A stretch of DNA of 64,000 nt from Arthrobacter sp. MYb229 (GTDB lineage: Bacteria; Actinomycetota; Actinomycetes; Actinomycetales; Micrococcaceae): the NCBI RefSeq assembly GCF_002975405.1, contig NZ_PCPS01000001.1, forward strand, positions 496,001 to 560,000. The letters are read 5' to 3'. Shown here in pieces: positions 33,570 through 42,351 of this stretch. The stretch's first letter is position 1. Each line of letters opens with the position of its first letter. The notes under the pieces were generated by a model that saw nothing but the letters and a program-made list of their open reading frames with translations, was not told where the DNA came from and did no database searches. The position numbers were made by a program, and so were the translations under genes.

Positions 33570-34553
33570 CTATCGGCTGGCTTCACGTTCGGGATGGGCA
33601 GGGGGATTGACCTCGCCCATGTTGTGGATCTGGTAGGCAGGGTCCCGCCACCCCTGTGCCGCTTCTATCAGCCGGACGGTTTGCACGGATTCGGCGATAT
33701 TGTGCATCCGGATGATCCGCGCCCCACCCATCACGCACATGGTTGCCGCCACCATGGAACCGACAAGACGTTCGGGTTTGGGCAGGTCCAAGGTTTCACC
33801 GATGAAATCCTTATTGGATACCGCCGCGAGGGCCGGGTATCCCAATGCGGCGATGGCCTCAAAATTCGCGGTCAGATCCAGGGTGTGCCGGGTGTTCTTA
33901 TTTAGGTCGTGCCCCGGATCAATGATGATCTTTGACGCGTGGATTCCTGAGTCCAGTGCCAGCTGGACCTTTTGCGCCAGATAGTCGCGCACTTCGGTAA
34001 CCACATTCTGGTACTGCGGGCGGGGATAGACGGTGCGTGGTTTCGCCAACGAATGAGTCAGCACCAGATGCACATTGTTTCGGGCAACAATTTGAGCCAT
34101 CTCGGGGTAGGCCAGCCCGGTGGTGTCGTTGATGACATCCGCTCCGGCATTGATCGCGGCTTGGGCAACTTCCGGGAGGAACGTGTCGGCGGAAATCACC
34201 ACATCACTTTGTTTGCGTACCGCTTCGATCACCGGAACCACACGTGCGGCTTCTTCCTCCCAGGGGAGCTCCGGGCCGGGCGAAAACGGTACGCCGCCGA
34301 TATCAATCCAGTCCGCTCCGGCCTGCACCGCACGCATCGCCGAGGAGACTGCGTCGTCCAAACCGAAGGTGGACCCGGCATCATAGAAAGAATCCGGGGT
34401 GCGGTTGATCACTGCCATCACCGCGATGGTCCGCGAGAAATCTATGCTCCGACGCGAAAAGTGGTGAATCGGAACCTGCAACTCGGGTAAAAACATCGAC
34501 CTGGTCTCCCTTGATTCGCGGTCGTGCCGCTGCGCATTGCTTTGTTCATTCAT
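33570..34553 (-). CDS. Dihydropteroate synthase-like protein (FolP2 type)
   Basis: A 327-residue TIM-barrel protein of the pterin-binding family. Pterin-site residues are kept: Asn50 in NRTPDSF, an Asp in ADTF, Asn in NDTTG, Asp in DPGHD, Lys in SNKDF and Arg/His in RMHN. Loops important for dihydropteroate synthase differ: the canonical DIGGESTRPG reads DIGGVPFSPG (84-93), losing the Thr-Arg used for catalysis and sulfonamide contact, and SRK and RVHD read SNK and RMHN. This pattern fits FolP2-type paralogues, which in mycobacteria do not replace FolP1. No other folate-pathway gene is nearby except the RibD-type reductase just downstream. Confidence 0.75.
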   Translation of the reverse strand: MNEQSNAQRHDRESRETRSMFLPELQVPIHHFSRRSIDFSRTIAVMAVINRTPDSFYDAGSTFGLDDAVSSAMRAVQAGADWIDIGGVPFSPGPELPWEEEAARVVPVIEAVRKQSDVVISADTFLPEVAQAAINAGADVINDTTGLAYPEMAQIVARNNVHLVLTHSLAKPRTVYPRPQYQNVVTEVRDYLAQKVQLALDSGIHASKIIIDPGHDLNKNTRHTLDLTANFEAIAALGYPALAAVSNKDFIGETLDLPKPERLVGSMVAATMCVMGGARIIRMHNIAESVQTVRLIEAAQGWRDPAYQIHNMGEVNPPAHPEREASR

Positions 34554-34597
34554 ATCACCCGCTCGCGACCTGATGCGGGATATGTCTGGATGCTGGT

Positions 34598-34603
34598 TAG
34601 GCT
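34598..34603 (+). promoter_or_regulatory. Candidate -10 box for a leaderless mRNA
   Basis: TAGGCT lies six bases before the ATG at 34610. No ribosome-binding site is present. Confidence 0.42.
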
Positions 34604-34609
34604 TGTACT

Positions 34610-35416
34610 ATGCAGTTCTCCCATGTCTCAGCCACCCAGGGCCAATGGATCATTGATTCCTGCGCCACCGCCGACCAGCTGACGGTAGTCGCGCAAGTGC
34701 CCGTGGGTTACGAACGCTACGCACGGATCTTGCATCCGGCCTATGACGAGTTTGACCAGCCGGTGAAGTGGGGGACCGTGGCTAGCAGCCGCGGCCATAT
34801 CCTCACCGCAGCAGATCTCTTCGAAACTGTCGCCGGCTGGGATGCCCAGGGCAACCCGGCAGCCGAGGATGCCTGGGAAGAGACCGACCTGCCGGTAGAC
34901 GAGTTGCCTGTAGAGCAGTGGCAGGCGCTGGTGAAGCAGCTCCGCGCGGCAACTGAGCAGGAAAAGTTCGTGGTCGGCCTTTGGGGAGGCTATGCCTTCA
35001 TTGAAGGTGGCGAACGCATCCAGATCGAGAACGAACCCGATCCGGAGCTCAGCGACGAAGAAAACCAGGCCGCTCACGCCGCCGCGCTCGCCGAGGCGCA
35101 ACGTCCTGCCTTCGCACCGGAGGTGCTCACGACGCCGGCGCTTGAACTAGGAGGCGGTTACCGAAACTACCGGCTCTTCGAAGTGGATGGCGAATTTTTG
35201 GCGCAGCCGCTTTGGGCGACGACGGTCGAAGGTCCGCAGCGTCAACGCCCGGCCTTGGCTTTTCCCGAAGACCGCAGCTGGATGCTGTCTACCGAACCTT
35301 ATGATGACTGCACGCTGATCGGTGGCTCGGCCGAGCTTATCGAGGCAATTTTGCGCGATCCGTTGCTGGAAGCCATTGAAGTCGGGCAATTCACACGTAT
35401 TGGCCATTCAAACTAG
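34610..35416 (+). CDS. Uncharacterised acidic protein
   Basis: A 268-residue soluble protein that I do not recognise as a named family. It is acidic, with no signal peptide or membrane helix. It has conserved-looking segments such as VPVGYERYARILHPAYD near residue 32, VVGLWGGYAFIEGG near 122, and YRNYRLFEV near 185. Codon use matches the neighbours, and the leaderless-type TAGGCT box six bases upstream supports expression. Short conserved blocks in a cytosolic protein of this size suggest a family confined to Actinobacteria. It lies between the divergent folP2-like gene and the cysteine desulfurase, 27 bases before the latter. Confidence 0.75.
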   Translation: MQFSHVSATQGQWIIDSCATADQLTVVAQVPVGYERYARILHPAYDEFDQPVKWGTVASSRGHILTAADLFETVAGWDAQGNPAAEDAWEETDLPVDELPVEQWQALVKQLRAATEQEKFVVGLWGGYAFIEGGERIQIENEPDPELSDEENQAAHAAALAEAQRPAFAPEVLTTPALELGGGYRNYRLFEVDGEFLAQPLWATTVEGPQRQRPALAFPEDRSWMLSTEPYDDCTLIGGSAELIEAILRDPLLEAIEVGQFTRIGHSN

Positions 35417-35430
35417 GCAGGGAAAGCTCG

Positions 35431-35436
35431 TACCAT
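35431..35436 (+). promoter_or_regulatory. Candidate -10 box for leaderless cysteine desulfurase mRNA
   Basis: TACCAT ends seven bases before the ATG at 35444; no ribosome-binding site is seen. Confidence 0.42.
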
Positions 35437-35443
35437 TAAGACG

Positions 35444-36679
35444 ATGACTAATTCCGCCGTATACCTCGATCACGCGGCAACTACCGACCTCAACCCGGCG
35501 GCGTTGTCGGCCATGACCGAGCAATTCGCCCACACCGGCAACCCCTCCTCGTTGCACGGTGCCGGTCGCCGCGCCAACCGCGTGATCGACGAGGCACGCA
35601 CGAAGATCGCCGGGGTGGCAGCGGCTCATCCAACCGAAGTGATCTTTACCTCCGGCGGAACCGAATCCGATAACTTGGCGCTCAAGGGCCTGTTCTGGAA
35701 TCGGACAGAGAAGAACCCGGAAGCTCGCAGCATTTTGGTGGCTGGAATTGAACACCATGCGGTGCTGGACACCGTGGCCTGGCTCGAAACCCACGAAAAC
35801 GCGACGCTTCTATGGATGCCGGTCGACGCCGACGGCGTGCTGGATCTGCAGGCAGCCGAAGAGCTCATCGAGGCGAACCACGAGCGGATCGCGTTGGGCA
35901 CCCTCATGTGGGCAAACAACGAGGTAGGCACCATTGAACCGATCGCCGCTTTCGTGGCCCTGGCCGCTAAGTACCAGATTCCGGTGCATTCGGACGCGGT
36001 ACAGGCCTTCGGCACCGTCCCTACGGATTTTGCGGCGAGCGGTCTGGCAACCATGGCCATCAGCGCCCATAAGGTCGGCGGCCCGGTAGGAATCGGTGGC
36101 TTGCTGGTACGCCGCGACATTGTCCTGATGCCCGTCCAGCACGGTGGCGGCCATGAACGCAAACTCCGCTCTGGCACCTTGAACGCGGCGTCGGCGGCAG
36201 GGTTTGCGGCGGCGGCAACCGCGGTCCAAGCCAATTTGGATGCCGAGAGCAAACGACTCAGTGAACTTCGCGACTATGCGGTGCAGCGGATCGCGCAAAG
36301 CATCCCCGAAGCGGTGCTCAACGGTCCACGCGATGCGCTGAACGAGGGCAAACGGCTACCGGGAAACCTGCATTTCACCTTCCCAGAATGCGAGGGGGAC
36401 TCCTTATTGTTCCTCTTGGACATGTTTGGGATTGCATCCTCCACCGGTTCTGCCTGTACCGCGGGCGTGCCGCAACCCTCGCACGTGCTGGTGGCCATGG
36501 GCAGGGATGCACGAAGCGCACGAAGTGTGCAACGCTTCACATTGGGGCATACATCCATGCGTGAGGACGTTGACATACTTTTAGAGGCGCTGCCCGAAGC
36601 CTATCAACGGGCAAAGAAAGCCGGTATGGCGGCAGACGAAAGCAGCATTCACACAGCAGGGACGGGTTTTACACGATGA
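35444..36679 (+). CDS. Cysteine desulfurase (IscS/NifS type)
   Basis: A 411-residue PLP enzyme that takes sulfur from cysteine and passes it on as a persulfide. The PLP lysine is Lys210 (SAHKVGG) and the active-site cysteine Cys338 (GSACTAG); the N-terminal YLDHAATT is typical. Its stop overlaps the mnmA start by ATGA, so its main job is very probably feeding sulfur to MnmA for 2-thiouridine at tRNA position 34, as for the iscS-trmU pair in mycobacteria. It may also serve Fe-S clusters. The start shows a leaderless layout. Confidence 0.92.
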   Translation: MTNSAVYLDHAATTDLNPAALSAMTEQFAHTGNPSSLHGAGRRANRVIDEARTKIAGVAAAHPTEVIFTSGGTESDNLALKGLFWNRTEKNPEARSILVAGIEHHAVLDTVAWLETHENATLLWMPVDADGVLDLQAAEELIEANHERIALGTLMWANNEVGTIEPIAAFVALAAKYQIPVHSDAVQAFGTVPTDFAASGLATMAISAHKVGGPVGIGGLLVRRDIVLMPVQHGGGHERKLRSGTLNAASAAGFAAAATAVQANLDAESKRLSELRDYAVQRIAQSIPEAVLNGPRDALNEGKRLPGNLHFTFPECEGDSLLFLLDMFGIASSTGSACTAGVPQPSHVLVAMGRDARSARSVQRFTLGHTSMREDVDILLEALPEAYQRAKKAGMAADESSIHTAGTGFTR

Positions 36680-37809
36680 AGGTACTAGCAGCGATGTCCG
36701 GCGGCGTCGATTCGGCAGTCGCCGCAGCACGTGCGGTCGAAGCCGGGCACGACGTAGTCGGAGTCCACCTGGCGCTCTCTCGCATGCCCGGGACCCTGCG
36801 CACCGGTTCGCGCGGCTGTTGCACGGTGGAGGACTCCAACGACGCATGGCGCGCCTGCGACAAACTGGGCATCCCCTACTACGTTTGGGATTTCTCCGAT
36901 CGGTTCGCCGAGGATGTGGTCCAGGATTTCGTCGACGAGTATGAGGCCGGACGCACCCCGAACCCGTGCATGCGCTGCAACGAGAAGATCAAATTCGCGG
37001 CATTGCTGGAGAAGGCACTGGCGCTGGGCTTCGACGCGGTCTGCACCGGCCACTACGCCAAGGTATTGCGTGACGAATCGGGCAACCCGGAATTGCACCG
37101 CGCGGCGGACTGGGCCAAGGACCAGTCCTACGTGCTCGGCGTGCTCACCCACCAGCAGCTCGAGCACTGCATGTTCCCGCTGGCGGAGACCCCTTCCAAG
37201 GCCGAGGTGCGCGCCGAGGCGGAAGCCCGCGGGCTCACCGTGGCCAATAAACCCGACAGCTACGACATCTGCTTCATCCCCGACGGGGATACGCGCGGCT
37301 GGCTGGCCGAGCGTATCGAAATGAAGCCGGGCGACATCGTCGATCAAGACGGAAACCAGCTCGGCGAGCACGAGGGTGCGCAGGCATTCACCGTGGGCCA
37401 ACGCAAGGGCCTGCGCTTGGGACGGCCGGCATCCGACGGCAAGCCGCGCTTCGTGCTGGAAATCCGCCCGAAGGACAACAAGGTGATCGTCGGGCCCGAG
37501 GCTTTGCTCGCGGTCGATGAGCTGCGCGGCATCCGGATCTCCTGGGCCGGAGTGCCGATCCCGGCGGTGCTCACCGGCGAAGAATTCGATTGCATGGTGC
37601 AGGTTCGTGCCCATGGCGATCCGGTGACCGCCAAGGCGCGCATGGAGCGTGCCGATGGGTCCGAGGTTTTGGTCGTTCAGCTTCCCGAGGGGATGCGCGG
37701 CGTCGCACCGGGCCAGACCATGGTCGTTTACCAGGAAACCCGTGTCCTGGGCCAGGCTACGATCGATTCGGCCAGGTCTTCTGCATGGGACCCGGCTTCG
37801 GTACTCTAG
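36676..37809 (+). CDS. mnmA: tRNA-specific 2-thiouridylase MnmA
   Basis: A 377-residue enzyme that activates U34 of Lys, Glu and Gln tRNAs with ATP and inserts sulfur. The PP-loop SGGVDS is at 8-13. The two catalytic cysteines are Cys98 (NPCMRC) and Cys199 ([10 protein letters not shown]). The C-terminal beta-barrel domain is complete. It is translationally coupled to the cysteine desulfurase upstream and followed by a very strong terminator, so the two form a two-gene operon. Confidence 0.95.
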   Translation: MKVLAAMSGGVDSAVAAARAVEAGHDVVGVHLALSRMPGTLRTGSRGCCTVEDSNDAWRACDKLGIPYYVWDFSDRFAEDVVQDFVDEYEAGRTPNPCMRCNEKIKFAALLEKALALGFDAVCTGHYAKVLRDESGNPELHRAADWAKDQSYVLGVLTHQQLEHCMFPLAETPSKAEVRAEAEARGLTVANKPDSYDICFIPDGDTRGWLAERIEMKPGDIVDQDGNQLGEHEGAQAFTVGQRKGLRLGRPASDGKPRFVLEIRPKDNKVIVGPEALLAVDELRGIRISWAGVPIPAVLTGEEFDCMVQVRAHGDPVTAKARMERADGSEVLVVQLPEGMRGVAPGQTMVVYQETRVLGQATIDSARSSAWDPASVL

Positions 37810-37838
37810 CCTTCCCACGACACCTCTTGGTGGCTACA

Positions 37839-37896
37839 AAATTAACTAGGTCGGCCCGAGAATCCACAAGGATTCTCGGGCCGACCTAGTTAATTT
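37839..37896. terminator. Bidirectional terminator with a 27-bp perfect stem
   Basis: Perfectly matched 27-base arms (AATTAACTAGGTCGGCCCGA...) surround an ACAA loop, between mnmA (+) and a convergent small gene (-). The AT-rich ends of the arms give T-rich tails on both strands. Confidence 0.9.
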
Positions 37897-37909
37897 CAGT
37901 TACCGCCGG

Positions 37910-38275
37910 CTATTCGTTGCCCTCGTCGACAATGCCGAACATGCGTGCGGAAATGTCTTGGTATTCCACGCGGGTCTTTCCCGTCTCCAGTTTCGGAAGC
38001 TGGGCGGGGGAGTGAATGGCGCAGTGCACGAAGTCGAAGTTCGGCCACCACTTCTTTGGACGTTCGTATTCGTCTTGCCCGCATACGATGCAGGTCAGGT
38101 GGACCCAAACCGGGCGGCTGCCGGCTTTGCGATTAGCCCGCGACTGGACCAGCCAGGCCGGCGGGTTTGCATTGAGCTCGGCAAATTCTTTTTCGCTCAT
38201 TCGCGAAGGGACGCCATGGCGCTTGGCCATTTCCATGGGAATATCCAACGCAATTGCTGCGTCTCTACGTGTCAT
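37910..38275 (-). CDS. Small protein with a possible zinc-binding Cys/His set
   Basis: A 121-residue protein of no family I can name. The N-terminal ~25 residues (RRDAAIALDIPMEMAKRHG) look like a short helix-turn-helix or binding helix. Cys62-x2-Cys65 and Cys85-x2-His88 could bind one zinc, with aromatic residues (KKWWPNF) between them. The chain ends in an acidic tail. The start is chosen as the second of two adjacent ATGs because GGAG lies six bases upstream. It is convergent with mnmA across a strong terminator and divergent from the peptide transporter operon. Confidence 0.65.
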   Translation of the reverse strand: MTRRDAAIALDIPMEMAKRHGVPSRMSEKEFAELNANPPAWLVQSRANRKAGSRPVWVHLTCIVCGQDEYERPKKWWPNFDFVHCAIHSPAQLPKLETGKTRVEYQDISARMFGIVDEGNE

Positions 38276-38507
38276 CATCGTCTCCAAGCCTAGAGTACCG
38301 GGGCATTCTTAGGTATATGTCATTGCTCTCGCGGCATTTAAAAGCATCCGAAAGCGAGGTGGAGATCACCCGGGGATGCGGCATGGGTCTCACTTTCTGC
38401 GTCGAAACCGGATAATTCATTCGCCTTTCGTGAGCTCCATCACTTAGGCTGTATGAAGCATGTGCTAACTATCACTCCGCATGTTCTACGACAGAGAAGG
38501 ATTGCTC

Positions 38508-40142
38508 ATGGCCAGCAAAAAGAACGGTATGCGACTCGCAGCTGCCGTTATCGGTATTTCCGCCATCGCGCTGACCGGTTGCACCGGTCCGTCATCAAAT
38601 GACTCGGGTGACAACGGATCCGGTGAAGCCAGCAGTGCCCCCATCACCTTGGGCACGACCGATAAAGTAACGTCGCTTGACCCAGCGGCCTCTTACGACA
38701 ATGGCTCGTTTATGGTCATGAACCAGATCTACCCGTTTGTGCTGAACTCGGAACCGGGCAGCCCAGACCCATCCAATGACCTGGCCGAGTCGGCCGAGTA
38801 CACCAGCCCTACCGAATTCACCGTTAAGTTGAAGCCGGGATTGAAGTGGGCCAACGGAAATGATCTTGATTCGAAGGATGTGAAGTTCTCCTTCGACCGC
38901 CAGCTGGAGATCGCGGACCCCAACGGCCCATCATCGCTGTTGGGCAACATGGAATCGGTTGAAGCTCCGGACGCCACCACCGTGGTCTTCAAGCTCAAGG
39001 TTGCCGAGGACCAGACCTTCCCGCAGGTGCTCACCTCGCCGGTCGGCCCCATCGTTGACGACGAGGTCTTCCCGGCCGACGAGGTTCTCGATGACCAGAA
39101 AATCGTGGATGCCAACGCCTTTGGCGGCCAGTACATCATCGATTCCTACAACAAGAACAACTTGATTTCCTTCGCGGCAAATGAAGCCTACCAAGGCGTG
39201 CTCGGTGCACCGGCCAACTCGAAGGCAGCGATCAAGTACTACGCGGACGCGAACAACCTCAAGCTCGAGGTGCAGCAGGGCAAGATCGATGTTGCCTGGC
39301 GCTCGCTGACCCCAACGGACATTGAAGATCTGGGCAAGGAAGAGAGCCTCGCGGTCCACAAGGGCCCTGGTGGCGAGCTTCGCTACATCGTCTTCAACTT
39401 CGATTCGATGCCATTCGGCGCCAAGACCGAGGACGCTGACGAAGCGAAGTCGCTGGCGGTACGTCAGGCAGCCGCACATCTGGTAGACCGCCAGGCGATC
39501 GCCACGAACGTCTACAAGGACACCTTCACTCCTGCCTATTCATATGTTCCACAGGGATTCACCGGTGCGATCGAACCGTTGAAGGATATGTACGGCACCG
39601 ATGGCAAGCCAGATGCTGCCAAGGCCAAGAAGGTTCTGGAAGACGCTGGCGTGGAGACCCCGGTGGAGCTCGCGCTGCAGTACAACCCGGATCACTACGG
39701 ACCTAACTCGGGTGACGAGTACGCGCTAGTTGAAAAGCAGCTCGAAGCCGATGGCCTGTTCGACGTTGACTTGAAGTCGACCGAGTGGGTTACCTACCAG
39801 AAGCAGCGCGTCACCGACTATCCCGCCTACCAGCTGGGCTGGTTCCCGGACTACTCGGACGCCGACAACTACTTGTCCCCGTTCTTCGCTACCGAGAACT
39901 TCCTGTCGAACGGCTACGACAACGCGGAGGTCGATTCGCTGATCTCCGAGCAGCGCGGCCAGTCCGACGTTGCAGAGCGTACCGCCTCGATCGAGGAGCT
40001 GCAGCGAATGGTCGCCGAAGATCTGTCCACCTTGCCGCTCTTGCAGGGCTCGCAGGTGGCCGTGGCCGGTAAGGACGTTCAGGGTGTCGAAAAGACCCTG
40101 GACGCATCATTCAAGTTCCGCCTCGGTGTGCTGAGCAAGTAA
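38508..40142 (+). CDS. Peptide/nickel-type ABC transporter, substrate-binding lipoprotein
   Basis: A 544-residue SBP_bac_5 family lipoprotein. The signal peptide ends in the lipobox LTGC with Cys25 as lipidation site. The mature protein has the family landmarks: TSLDPAASYDN early, YTSPTEFTVKLKPGLKWANG, and a late YQLGWFPDYSDADNY. This family binds oligopeptides, nickel or other small compounds. The frame is open from 38481, but the ATG at 38508 has AAGGA seven bases upstream and starts a proper signal peptide. First gene of a four-gene importer operon. Confidence 0.9.
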   Translation: MASKKNGMRLAAAVIGISAIALTGCTGPSSNDSGDNGSGEASSAPITLGTTDKVTSLDPAASYDNGSFMVMNQIYPFVLNSEPGSPDPSNDLAESAEYTSPTEFTVKLKPGLKWANGNDLDSKDVKFSFDRQLEIADPNGPSSLLGNMESVEAPDATTVVFKLKVAEDQTFPQVLTSPVGPIVDDEVFPADEVLDDQKIVDANAFGGQYIIDSYNKNNLISFAANEAYQGVLGAPANSKAAIKYYADANNLKLEVQQGKIDVAWRSLTPTDIEDLGKEESLAVHKGPGGELRYIVFNFDSMPFGAKTEDADEAKSLAVRQAAAHLVDRQAIATNVYKDTFTPAYSYVPQGFTGAIEPLKDMYGTDGKPDAAKAKKVLEDAGVETPVELALQYNPDHYGPNSGDEYALVEKQLEADGLFDVDLKSTEWVTYQKQRVTDYPAYQLGWFPDYSDADNYLSPFFATENFLSNGYDNAEVDSLISEQRGQSDVAERTASIEELQRMVAEDLSTLPLLQGSQVAVAGKDVQGVEKTLDASFKFRLGVLSK

Positions 40143-40173
40143 TCTCGACGGCACCGTAAGTACACCTAAGACC

Positions 40174-40221
40174 AGGGGATCTACCTCAAGTGCAGAACTT
40201 CGTGCACCAGGTAGATCCCCT
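40174..40221 (+). other. Intercistronic hairpin between binding-protein and permease genes
   Basis: Arms AGGGGATCTACCT and their complement enclose a smaller GTGCA/TGCAC stem. There is no T run after it, so it looks less like a full terminator and more like an RNA-stabilising or attenuating structure that lets the binding protein be made in excess of the permeases. Confidence 0.5.
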
Positions 40222-40279
40222 TGGCATGTCCATTTCGGACCATGCGCCAAAATTCTGATCCTGATACTAAGGACAAAAG

Positions 40280-41371
40280 ATGACAATCACGTCGCAAACG
40301 GGCGAAACTCACAGCCCGGCACCTGCGCGCAAACCAGCGAAGCAGAAGGGCGGAGGATTCCTCCGCTATCTGATTACCCGCTTCCTGTTGATCATTCCCA
40401 CCGTTTTCATCCTCATCACGGTGGTCTTCTTCCTCATGCGCGTAACCGGTGACCCGATTACCGCTGCCATGGGTGGACGTCTAACTCCAGACCAATTGGC
40501 CATACGAATTCATGAGGCCGGCTATGATCGCCCGGTCCTCATCCAGTACATCGAATACCTAGGCCAGGTGTTCACCGGAAATCTCGGACGCACCATGAGC
40601 GATAACCGTGCTGTCACCGAGGTCTTGGTGACCTATGGCGCAGCTACCTTAGAACTTGCGGTTAACGCGGTACTCGTCGCGTTGCTTGTAGGCATCCCCT
40701 TGGGTCTGGTCGCGGCAAAATTCCGTGACCGCTACCCGGATGCGGTCCTGCGCATCCTGGCGATCCTCTCCTATGCGACCCCGGTCTTCTTCGCCGGCCT
40801 GCTGCTCAAACTGATCTTCGGGGTGTGGCTGGATTGGCTCCCGATCAGCGGTCGTGCCGATTGGCAGACCGAACTTGCGCTGACCGGTCTGCAAAACCCT
40901 TCGGGCATTTATTGGCTGGATGCCCTGCGCAGCGGTAACCTGAACGCCTTCGGCGACGTAGCCGCCCACGCGGTGCTCCCGGCGTTGGCCTTGGGATTGC
41001 TGACCGGTGGGGTGTTCCTGCGTCTGGTGCGCACCAACGCGATTGGCACACTGGGACGAGAATATGTTGAAGCCGGACGTTCACGCGGCGTCAGCGAATT
41101 CCGCCTGGTTACCAAGCACGCTTACCGCCCGGCATTGATTCCCATCATCACCGTGATGGGGTTGCAGATCGCCATGCTGCTCGGCGGCGCGGTGCTCACC
41201 GAAACCACCTTCGAGTGGGCGGGGCTCGGCTTCAAGCTGGCCGAGTACCTCACCGCCCGAGACTTCGTCGCGGTACAGGGCATCGTAGTGGTGCTGGCCA
41301 TTATCGTGGCGGTCACCAACTTCATTGTTGACGTCCTTGCGGCCCTGATCGACCCGAGAGTCAGGTACTAA
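40280..41371 (+). CDS. Peptide/nickel-type ABC transporter permease (DppB-like)
   Basis: A 363-residue inner-membrane permease with about six helices. It has a ~30-residue cytoplasmic N-terminal extension before the first helix and the DppB-type segment LTPDQLAIRIHEAGYDRPV. The coupling loop reads EYVEAGRSRGVSE. The C-terminus ends ALIDPRVRY, as is usual for DppB/OppB. AAGGA seven bases before the ATG. Its stop is two bases before the next permease. Confidence 0.9.
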   Translation: MTITSQTGETHSPAPARKPAKQKGGGFLRYLITRFLLIIPTVFILITVVFFLMRVTGDPITAAMGGRLTPDQLAIRIHEAGYDRPVLIQYIEYLGQVFTGNLGRTMSDNRAVTEVLVTYGAATLELAVNAVLVALLVGIPLGLVAAKFRDRYPDAVLRILAILSYATPVFFAGLLLKLIFGVWLDWLPISGRADWQTELALTGLQNPSGIYWLDALRSGNLNAFGDVAAHAVLPALALGLLTGGVFLRLVRTNAIGTLGREYVEAGRSRGVSEFRLVTKHAYRPALIPIITVMGLQIAMLLGGAVLTETTFEWAGLGFKLAEYLTARDFVAVQGIVVVLAIIVAVTNFIVDVLAALIDPRVRY

Positions 41372-41373
41372 TC

Positions 41374-42351
41374 ATGAGCATCCCTTCGATTGCCTCGGCC
41401 CGAAAGTCCTGGTTCGCCCGGCTTCCGGTCGTTTCACACCTGCGCATGTCCTCTGGTCTCCAGCGCGGCATGTTGATCGCCGGCCTTGCACTTTCGGCGT
41501 TGTTTATTTTCTCGGCCCTCTTCGCCCCGTTGATTGCTCCCTTTGATTTCGCCCAGTCATCAGATATGTCCGGCGACTTCCCGCGCCAGGCGGCTCCCGA
41601 TGACAAGTTCATTTGGGGGACCACCGTCACCGGCTACGATGTCTTCTCCCGCACCATGTACGGTGCGCGAACTGCGATCTGGGTGATTATCGCCGCGGTG
41701 CTGATGTCGCTGTTCGTCGGAGTGCTGTTGGGCCTGATCTCCGGCTACCTCGGTGGCTGGTTTGACCGCATCATGGTGGTGCTCGCCGACGCGATCTACG
41801 CATTCCCGTCACTCTTGCTGGCCATCGTGATGTCCATCGTCATCTCACAGGGCCAATCGAGCCTTTGGGGCGGCATCATGGCGGCGGCAATATCCATTAC
41901 CGTGGTCTTCATCCCGCAATACTTCCGCGTGGTGCGCGCCGAGGTGATGCGCCTGAAAGCCGAACCTTTCGTCGAATCGGCGCAGGTCATCGGTGCCAGC
42001 CCGTGGCGCGTGATGACCACGCACCTATTGCGCAACTCGACGCGCACCTTGCCGTTGATCTTCACCCTGAACGCCACCGAAGCGCTGTTGACGCTTGCCG
42101 GCCTGGGCTTCCTCGGATTCGGCATCGAACCGACCGCCGCGTCCGAATGGGGCTTCGACCTGAACCGCGCGATGTCCGACGCGACCAGCGGCATCTGGTG
42201 GACCGGGCTGTTCCCAGGTCTTGCCATCGTGCTCACGGTCATGGGCCTGACCCTGGTCGGCGAATCGATGAATGACCTCAACGATCCACGGCTGCGTCGT
42301 TTCAGCCGCAAGAAGGCACAACGCATCACGCAGGCAGGAGCCGCACGGTGA
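41374..42351 (+). CDS. Peptide/nickel-type ABC transporter permease (DppC-like)
   Basis: A 325-residue permease with the DppC/OppC layout: an N-terminal helix followed by an outer segment with TTVTGYDVFSRTMYGAR, then a five-helix core with the coupling loop FVESAQVIGASP. The late segment GESMNDLNDPRLRR matches the usual DppC end. It pairs with the DppB-like subunit. The stop overlaps the GTG start of the ATPase gene by GTGA. Confidence 0.9.
   Translation: MSIPSIASARKSWFARLPVVSHLRMSSGLQRGMLIAGLALSALFIFSALFAPLIAPFDFAQSSDMSGDFPRQAAPDDKFIWGTTVTGYDVFSRTMYGARTAIWVIIAAVLMSLFVGVLLGLISGYLGGWFDRIMVVLADAIYAFPSLLLAIVMSIVISQGQSSLWGGIMAAAISITVVFIPQYFRVVRAEVMRLKAEPFVESAQVIGASPWRVMTTHLLRNSTRTLPLIFTLNATEALLTLAGLGFLGFGIEPTAASEWGFDLNRAMSDATSGIWWTGLFPGLAIVLTVMGLTLVGESMNDLNDPRLRRFSRKKAQRITQAGAAR

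Noticed and set aside
36685-37818. A 377-residue frame on the minus strand opposite mnmA
   Set aside because: It lies fully antisense to mnmA, whose motifs are intact, and its composition is that of a high-GC shadow frame.
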